Below, in pieces: positions 59,501 to 64,000 of a stretch of 64,000 nt of DNA. The notes under the pieces are model-generated. The model saw only the letters and a program-made list of their open reading frames with translations. It was not told the origin of the DNA and ran no database searches. Position numbers and translations under genes: made by a program. The DNA lies in contig NC_092404.1 of the NCBI RefSeq assembly GCF_009017415.1, positions 2,963,501-3,027,500 on the forward strand, read 5' to 3'. The DNA is from Aspergillus flavus (Eukaryota > Ascomycota > Eurotiomycetes > Eurotiales > Aspergillaceae). Positions within the stretch are counted from its first letter, which is position 1. Every line of letters starts with the position of its first letter.

Positions 59501-60548
59501 TTATTTTGACCGCACGTTTGCATTCCGGCGTGAAGTCTGGTTTGGCCCACTCGCTGGGACGGGCCCATGGGACCGCGTGTTGAATTGCACGCTGCACGAC
59601 CTCCATCAGGAAGTCGGCCGCCGCGTCAATCGAGGCCGCCGAGGGATTCGTCCCCAGCGCGTCCCAGTGAGAATATATATCAAGATTGCTGGCCACGAAT
59701 TCGCGCAGCTTGGCTGCATCCATAGCCTTCCACTGGCGTCGTTTCGGTGGTTGGTATGCGTGAGGCGCGAGGTCAAGAATTGTACGGATTGGTAGATGGT
59801 CGGAGTCCGTGTGGACCTTGGGGGCCACCTCGCAGGCGATGTATTGATCTGCGAGGCTCTGAGCCCCGAAGACAAGGTCAATCGTGGACCGGTGGTTGTT
59901 CTGGTCTCGGGTCACCGTTCCCGGCTCGAGCCACAGGTCCAGGAGCCTGGAGTCCGCGAACTCGAGCAGCTGGGGGGCCTTTCGGTCTGTCCGGGTCTGC
60001 CGGTCCCGGCTGGTGTCGTCGGTGTCGTCGTTCGTCGTCGTGGTCTCGCCGGCCGCGGCCGGGTCGTCGTGAGCGTCCCGTTCGGACCAGGCCGGGTGGT
60101 GGAGGTTGAAGTCGCCGAGCACGATGTGGTCCCCTCGTTCGGGCACCACATGGTCGAGTAGATCTACCGTGTCAGTACGTCCCGTGTCCCACGGCCCGGG
60201 GTTATATATATTGAAGATCCGCAGCCTCCTGCCGTGCACGTGGAGCTCGAGCTCCTGGCAGTCCGCGGAGTGTACGGTGTGTTTCCATGTCCTAGGGTTA
60301 ATCTTGCGTGAAATGTAAAGGGCCACGCGGGCCCTTTGGCCGCCGGTGTCGTCGGCGGTGGGATACAGGAGTTGGTGGCTCCCGAATGCCGGGTGGTGTG
60401 TCGTGTCCGAGTACGGATTTCTCCAGGGTTCCTGGATGGCGATGATGTCGGCTTGCCGCACCTCGGGGTCGCGGAGGAACTGGGCCATCACGGTGTCCCT
60501 GGATCGGTTCACGTTGTACTGTAGTATCTGTAGCTGTCTATTCATCAT
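56550..60548 (-). CDS. LINE 2 ORF2: endonuclease, reverse transcriptase, RNase H
   Basis: An uninterrupted 1,332-aa frame starting ATG 60548. Residues 1 to about 230 are an APE-type endonuclease (LQILQYNVNRSRD, IIAIQEPWRNP, VLGDFNLHHPAW). The reverse transcriptase spans roughly 480-760 (RPVALLNTFGKILE, GIPQGSPLSPILYLI, GWIDDACTLA). An RNase H domain follows with YTDGSG, AGELTGI, FVDSEAAI and the GNEAADEAA box. A C-terminal zinc-knuckle-like segment has CGQGSQTSRHILLQCPL. All catalytic acidic residues appear present (IDD in place of the usual YxDD, as in some fungal LINEs). The start overlaps the ORF1 stop by 11 bases, which suggests coupled translation. It looks potentially active. Confidence 0.93.
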   Translation of the reverse strand: MMNRQLQILQYNVNRSRDTVMAQFLRDPEVRQADIIAIQEPWRNPYSDTTHHPAFGSHQLLYPTADDTGGQRARVALYISRKINPRTWKHTVHSADCQELELHVHGRRLRIFNIYNPGPWDTGRTDTVDLLDHVVPERGDHIVLGDFNLHHPAWSERDAHDDPAAAGETTTTNDDTDDTSRDRQTRTDRKAPQLLEFADSRLLDLWLEPGTVTRDQNNHRSTIDLVFGAQSLADQYIACEVAPKVHTDSDHLPIRTILDLAPHAYQPPKRRQWKAMDAAKLREFVASNLDIYSHWDALGTNPSAASIDAAADFLMEVVQRAIQHAVPWARPSEWAKPDFTPECKRAVKITRKLRRIYMRHRLPSDWAAYVKARNRKGRIISRSLRRGFRRWVSEAIDQGTHGIWRVAKWARNRGGRAANTIPTLNGPHGPADTTEAKAEVLRESFFPEPPPADLSDIERRTQPPQIEFPEVTKEEVAKAIRRAPPDKAPGPDAVPNKIWHELYKVPVFLERATALFNASIKTGHNPRHFQTSTTVALRKGGPRDYRKPKSYRPVALLNTFGKILESIIATRIAWALEEHNLLPRTHLGGRKGISTDHVIQLIIDNIYRAWGQGKKVSMILLDVSGAFDNVSHARLLFNLYQLKLGHFADWLQSFLTGRTTRISLAGELSAEFPTPTGIPQGSPLSPILYLIYNTPLIQDLHVRRPQGGSTTAFGWIDDACTLAVSDTFAENVETLNAALTRAGRWACRHASKFAPDKFELIHFTNPRETETPPQSPGLPPDHPDQIWEVPLPPAGHDQMEIIFTDTVIKPTETAKYLGVWLDKTLSFSIHRTKALAKAHGTLAALKGIAGSTWGAPLRAMRRIYQAVVVPQLFYAAAAWYSPKGGQIVASINQKMLAEFTQIQKQAALLISGAFRGTSAAALNVELYILPVHLQLQQVIEETAVRIRTGPELACPESVLRPRTAQERRRSGWTPMEALSRKGGPLWPLGKKEWETRKPYILAPWEPPMTTVIDSHEAALFYHRQYCARREGIAVYTDGSGLNGRIGASTVCLSQGWKRNRTLGTEEESTVYAGELTGIRMALHRLRKETRPATVFVDSEAAIQAVQNPRRPSGQYILDQIYYIVRRYNMQGRVQIRWIPAHIGVPGNEAADEAAREGTQKAGEAICLAAAAKRQIRRRIKDRWTREWKAEKTGRTTHKLVEIPNKRVLDLYKGLPKPHASIIIQMRTQRNGLKHFLFKIKVSDSDQYHCGQGSQTSRHILLQCPLFTDPRKAMLDKLDPGIRRKMDYNGIMSHPRAMRYIAEFMHQTGLLSQFRDVEQTGHYKRGTDVEDDA

Positions 60549-61386
60549 CAGAGGTTGAGGCAGTGTTCCGTGTGACGTCAGATCGCGTGCGGCCGCGGAG
60601 GATGGCGACGGTGTCGGGGCCGGAGGAGTCCCTCGCCCGGCGGCGCTTCCTGGGGCTCAGCGATCTGGGTTGGGGGGCCGGCGTTGGGGCCCCGCGGAAA
60701 ATATACGGGTTGCGTGCCTGGGCACGGTCGATTTGTTGTACGAGTCTGGCGCTGCGCCGGGTGCCTTCCGTGGCGGAGGACGGCGCCTCTTGGCTGATCC
60801 CGGAGATTGACAGGGTCGGGGGCATGGTCGGCAGGGTGGTCAGGGTCGATTCGGTCGTCTGGGTTTCGGCCTGCGGAGGGGTGTTCCCGGTGAACCTCAG
60901 TCCCTCCATGGCGGTGTCGTCCGGCGCATCTGTGGCGGCCGCTGACGTTCCCTCTGTTCCCTCGTCTGTCCCGGAGGCATCTCTGGCGCCCTCGAACGAT
61001 CCCCCAGATCCCACTGTCCCTGTCTCGTGCGGCTTCCCGTTGGGGCCCTCGCGGAGTCATGGTTCGATTGATGGTGGCAGGGGGTCCTCGGTCCTGGCCG
61101 TGAGCTCATTGGTGTCTTTCCGGATGTCATTGACCGCGCGCTGGATCTCGTCCATCTGGACCTTCCAGGCGTCCCCCACGGGGTAGTGGGAGAGGGCCTC
61201 GGTCACCGCCAGGGTCGACTGGATGAACGTCATCATGCGCTTCGAGAGCCCCGAGCTGTGCTTCTCCAGCAAGCTGGCGGCCTCGCGGTTGAGGTCTAGG
61301 ACGCGTCGTTGGAGGGGTCTCGCCGGGTCACCGGCCGCGTCGACTGCGCCCGCAGGGGCCGGGGGCAGCGACCGGGTCGGCGCCAT
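60538..61386 (-). pseudogene. LINE 2 ORF1, interrupted and probably shortened
   Basis: The frame begins MAPTRSLPPAPAG at 61386 and has a helical stretch (LLEKHSSGLSKRMMTFIQST), but ends in TGA at 61057-61059. The same frame continues open to TAG at 60538 with a serine/proline/arginine-rich region. Total length about 282 codons. LINE 1 has roughly 1.7 kb between the matching 5' point (about 46975) and its ORF2, against about 0.55 kb here, and the zinc-knuckle relic of LINE 1 has no counterpart. An internal deletion near 61057 is likely, so LINE 2 may lack nucleic-acid-binding ORF1 function. Confidence 0.65.
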
Positions 61387-61518
61387 CTCCTACCAGGTCG
61401 ATGCTGGTATCAGGAGATAGCCCTCGTGCTTACGAGAAACTAGGCAAATTTTGAGCCGTTTCCGGCGTGGTTTCGTGGCGGAATTTCAAAAATTTGTTTC
61501 GCGAAAGAGTTGTTGTTC

Positions 61519-61826
61519 TGCCGCGACGCTACCATCTGCCGGATAATGGCTGAACGCCTCTAAGTCAGAATCCGTGCCGGAACGCGGCGATGTTGCCCCG
61601 CACGTCGTAGTTGGATACGAATAGGCCTCCGGGCCACGAACCTCAGCAGGCTGGCGACGGCTCCCCGGGAGAAGCCCCGGGGAGCTGGCTGGCGGATTGC
61701 AATGTCACCTCGCGCGGGGATGAATCCTCTGCATACGACTGAAGTGACCAAGCGGGTCGTGTAAGCGGTCAAGTAGCCTTGTTGCTACGAGTCGCTGAGC
61801 GTCAGCCCGACCTTGGCTAGATTTGT
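61519..61826 (+). rRNA. 28S (large subunit) rRNA, 3' end only
   Basis: The sequence tgccgcgacgctaccatctgccg, then tgaacgcctctaagtcagaatcc, ggatacgaata, gattgcaatgtcac, gtagccttgttgctacga and a final gatttgt is the conserved 3' end of fungal 28S rRNA. Everything 5' of position 61519 is replaced by LINE 2, so only about 308 bases remain. The gene points right, the same direction as the 18S at the window end. Confidence 0.9.
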
Positions 61827-62331
61827 GTACCACACCTCCCACCAAGGGGTCCGGCAGCGCCGGGCGCTTGGAGGGGGGACCGCCTGGGACCGCAGGGTCT
61901 CGGTGGTGCCCAACTCCCTCACGGACAGGACACGCCAGTTGGCCCATCCGACATGGCGACGGCCACAGGGTGGGCCACGGCGCGCTCGACCGGCCCGGGC
62001 GGATCGCCAGTTGCCTTGCTGGCATGGGCGACGCGCAGGGGGTCGCGGTGCCCAGACTGTGCAGTGCTTGCTCGATGGGGACGCCAGTTGCCCACCCGAC
62101 ATGGGCGCCGGTGGGCCACGGCCCGCGGCTCCTCAGGAGCGACCAGTCGACGGTCTGACTTGGGCGAGCACGGTGAGCGGGGACGGGACGCGCGCCCGGC
62201 CACGGCTGCGGGCCCACCAGTTGTCTGCGATCCTGGGCGATGACGGCACGGCACGGTGGGCCACGGCGTCGAGGCTCAGCGATCAGGAGGCCAGTTGGCC
62301 CATCGGACATGGGGACGGCGGGACGCGGGAC

Positions 62332-62435
62332 TGGCCCACTTTGTATGGCAGGACGGTGCCCCCCAGAATCGACTCCGGACACGGGAACGTTTGCACGGCA
62401 TCTCGCCCACCCAGGGGGGTCGGCGGTACTGCAGG
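62332..62435 (+). repeat. Spacer direct repeat, copy 1
   Basis: Begins ggcccactttgtatgg and contains ccagaatcgactccggacac and gaacgtttgc, then ctcgcccacc and a ggtcggcggtact end. A second copy lies at 63180-63313. Confidence 0.85.
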
Positions 62436-63179
62436 GGCGGAGGGCCAGCCGGCAGGGATACCAGTTGGGTGCAAAAGTTGACGGATTGGCGCTGCCGCGG
62501 GGGGGAGGTCCGGCGTTGGGCGCGGGGACTTGGGGGTTGCGGCGCCTCGCGTCAGGGGCCAGGTCCCTCAGGTAGACGCCTGCCTTGGCAAGAGCAGCGA
62601 GCCGGCCGTTCGACCTGGTGGGGGCGACGGCTGGGGCTCACCAGTCGACCGTTTGCCTTGGCGGAGGGGGACACGGTAGGCCGGCGTTTGCGGTGCTCGA
62701 CCGACCGGCCAGTTGGCCAGTTGGCCATGGCACCTGGCGAGACCTAAGCGTAGCGGTCACGTCCCTGGATCTAGGGGGCCGCAGCGCCTGAGGGAGGGGC
62801 CAGGGTACCCAAGAGCCCCGCGGCAGCGGCGAAAACGGTAAAGTAGGGAAGCAATGGGACGGAGAGGGCACCGGGACAGGCACCTGGGCAGGTAGGCAGA
62901 CTGTGGTACACATCCTCGCCGTGCAACCAGAGGACACCCAGACCAATATATATATCAGTATACAGGCACCGGTGCCACTCCACCAGCCACGGTCAGACGG
63001 CCCCGGATCACTCACCAAGGGCCCTAGCGGCCTTCGAGCGCCCCAGCAGAGCCCTCACCGGCGTCACAGCACGCCGAGGAGCCGGCGAAAACCGCGGGTC
63101 GGTGGGGTCGCCAGTTGGCCATGCGCCCTTTGCCGAATGGCGGACCTCCCATATCTGCGGCCAAGTGGGCGAAAGTGGG

Positions 63180-63313
63180 TGGCCCACTTTGTATGGGAAA
63201 TCGACCGAGTGCACGGACCACCCCATACAAAACCGGTCCCCCCAGAATCGACTTCGGACACGCGAACGTTTGCCCAAACTCTCGCCCACCAAGCGATGTC
63301 GGTGGTACTATGT
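63180..63313 (+). repeat. Spacer direct repeat, copy 2, possible promoter block
   Basis: Same order of blocks as 62332-62435, with about 30 extra bases after gtatggg. It ends gtcggtggtactatgtagg, about 640 bases before 18S. Duplicated promoter-like blocks in rDNA spacers can be spacer promoters; here this is inferred from position only. Confidence 0.75.
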
Positions 63314-63325
63314 AGGAGGTAGGGT

Positions 63326-63355
63326 GATCAGAGCCAGCTGAGCTGGTCTGAGATC
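63326..63355. promoter_or_regulatory. Inverted repeat next to spacer repeat 2
   Basis: GATCAGAGCCAGCT followed by AGCTGGTCTGAGATC forms an imperfect hairpin directly after repeat copy 2. It could be a polymerase I regulatory or processing element. No function can be proved from sequence. Confidence 0.4.
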
Positions 63356-63952
63356 CCGCTCCCCCTCCTTACAACTTCCCTGCCAGGCAGGTCGTCTCGC
63401 TGTGCCTCGTCGCCAAAGGTACCCGCTCGTCGGGCCTCGCGTGAGGAAACGGGGACGCCCGCCCACCCCAGCCGCGCTTATACCCGCCGAGGCCGTGAAA
63501 CGTCTCGGTGGTGCGGTCTGGGGTGACCGAAGCCCGGTGGCCGTTTGGTCGCCGGCACCGTTGGGGTCTGTGGATCGTTGGCCGCTGGCCATCATCGAAA
63601 AGCAGATTCCAGGGGGGAGCCGCCCTGCGGTAGCCGCCGTTCGTCGGCGTGTCCGCAGGGTCTGGTCCCCCCACCCGAGGGCCGTATGCCGCAGGCCTGT
63701 CTCCGCCCTTTGGGGTGGTCACGACGGGAACAACCTTGCGTGCGGACCGGATCCTGAGGGGTTCCAGTGGGGGCAATTGGATGGTCGCATGTGTGCCGCC
63801 GGTGCGCCGGTGGTGTCGCTGTGACCGGGCGCTCGTTCGCCCCGATCGGAGTAAACTCCTTGAAGCCAAACTTCTGCTCCTCCGGGGGCTGATGGGCACC
63901 GTGGGACGCCAGCGCTTCGCGCCGGCCCCTGCGGTGCCCGCCAGGAACAAGG

Positions 63953-64000
63953 TATCTGGTTGATTCTGCCAGTAGTCATATGCTTGTCTCAAAGATTAAG
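63953..64000 (+). rRNA. 18S (small subunit) rRNA, 5' end
   Basis: TATCTGGTTGATtCTGCCAG followed by TAGTCATATGCTTGTCTC and AAAGATTAAG is the universal 5' end of eukaryotic 18S rRNA and is cut by the window edge. Position 63965 is T where the near-universal sequence has C (GATCCTGCC). Confidence 0.95.

Larger units (their letters stand above)
56250..61518 (-). mobile_element. LINE 2: well-preserved Tad1-like retrotransposon
   Basis: A 5.3-kb GC-rich element in the minus orientation. Its 3' tail is (CAAT)n at 56250-56271, followed by sequence homologous to the tail of LINE 1 (gcctaactattgaa..gtctagctatgca). ORF2 is intact, and ORF1 lies upstream with one stop. The 5' end, gttgttgtt at about 61517, abuts the 28S rRNA sequence ctgccgcgacgctacc. 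No target-site duplication is possible, because the left flank is the NLR gene rather than rDNA. The element therefore marks a junction between two originally separate loci. Confidence 0.88.
61827..63952 (+). other. rDNA intergenic spacer and 5' external transcribed spacer
   Basis: About 2.1 kb of very GC-rich sequence between the 28S end and the 18S start. Many open frames occur on both strands, as expected of stop-poor DNA, and none is credible. It contains reiterated CCAGTTGgCC..GACATGG motifs (61935, 62005, 62083, 62289, 62709, 63110) with GGTGGGCCACGGC blocks near 61972, 62112 and 62254. A diverged 100-130-bp direct repeat is annotated separately. The polymerase I promoter should lie in the right half. 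Confidence 0.85.

Noticed and set aside
57086..60161. Plus-strand ORFs of up to 195 aa within LINE 2
   Set aside because: Antisense shadows of the 1,332-aa ORF2.
61827..63952. Many long overlapping ORFs on both strands
   Set aside because: They lie in the GC-rich rDNA spacer, where stops are rare. Arg/Pro/Gly-rich shadow frames occur in all six frames and no domain is recognisable.
1..64000. tRNA genes, 5S rRNA and CRISPR arrays
   Set aside because: No cloverleaf with A/B boxes and no 5S sequence was recognised by eye. CRISPR is not expected in a fungal nucleus, and no regular spacer-repeat array exists.

Overview
The window is nuclear DNA of a filamentous ascomycete (Pezizomycotina, probably Eurotiales). 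The signs are short 47-83 nt introns with GT..AG ends and CTGAC-like branch sites, a mitochondrial AFG1-type ATPase, fungal STAND/NLR proteins (nucleoside phosphorylase-NACHT-ankyrin/WD40), a Zn2Cys6 regulator, Fot1/pogo and Tad1-like transposons, and C-to-T decay of repeats and genes that resembles RIP. The right end runs into ribosomal DNA: a 5'-truncated 28S end, a GC-rich intergenic spacer and the first bases of 18S. The window therefore looks like the flank of a nucleolus organiser.

Layout. (1) 38-20478 is a near-perfect head-to-tail duplication of a 10.2-kb unit carrying AFG1 (-), a SAM methyltransferase (+) and the 5' half of an NLR gene (+). Only the second copy runs on into the NLR 3' half, which continues to 22510 and then, decayed, to about 22830. 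(2) 24.1-33.8 kb holds an SDR fragment, a broken Zn2Cys6 regulator, a broken P5C dehydrogenase, a JmjC-fold oxygenase-like gene and two intact P5C-reductase paralogues. It looks like a decaying proline/pyrroline metabolism neighbourhood. (3) 34.3-38.3 kb is a gene graveyard with a BTB-protein remnant, an NB-ARC/TPR remnant and a Fot1/pogo transposon. (4) 38.6-50.8 kb carries three paralogues (A, B, C) of a protein family I do not recognise. All are broken, and B is split by a 6.7-kb LINE flanked by a clean 14-bp target-site duplication. (5) 51.7-56.2 kb is a three-exon phosphorylase-NACHT-ankyrin NLR with 17 near-identical ankyrin repeats. (6) 56.25-61.52 kb is a second, well-preserved LINE (-). 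Its 5' end is joined directly to 28S rDNA, followed by spacer and 18S.

How the parts relate. The NLRs are presumed fungal innate-immunity or incompatibility receptors: the phosphorylase domain is the likely effector, the NACHT domain the switch, and the repeats the sensor. The AFG1 and methyltransferase genes are passengers of the duplication. The P5C reductases, P5C dehydrogenase, regulator and JmjC protein are plausibly one former metabolic unit, but this is inferred from proximity only. Most broken genes carry in-frame TAA, TAG or TGA codons at positions where paralogues, internal repeats or family patterns suggest CAA, CAG or CGA. The 10-kb duplication and the second LINE show no such decay and look younger.

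Most notable observations: a 36-bp micro-inversion, bounded by 5-bp inverted repeats, over the catalytic-cysteine motif of P5C dehydrogenase; an NLR that appears to fuse two receptor types; the A/B/C family; and the LINE/28S junction at the edge of the rDNA.
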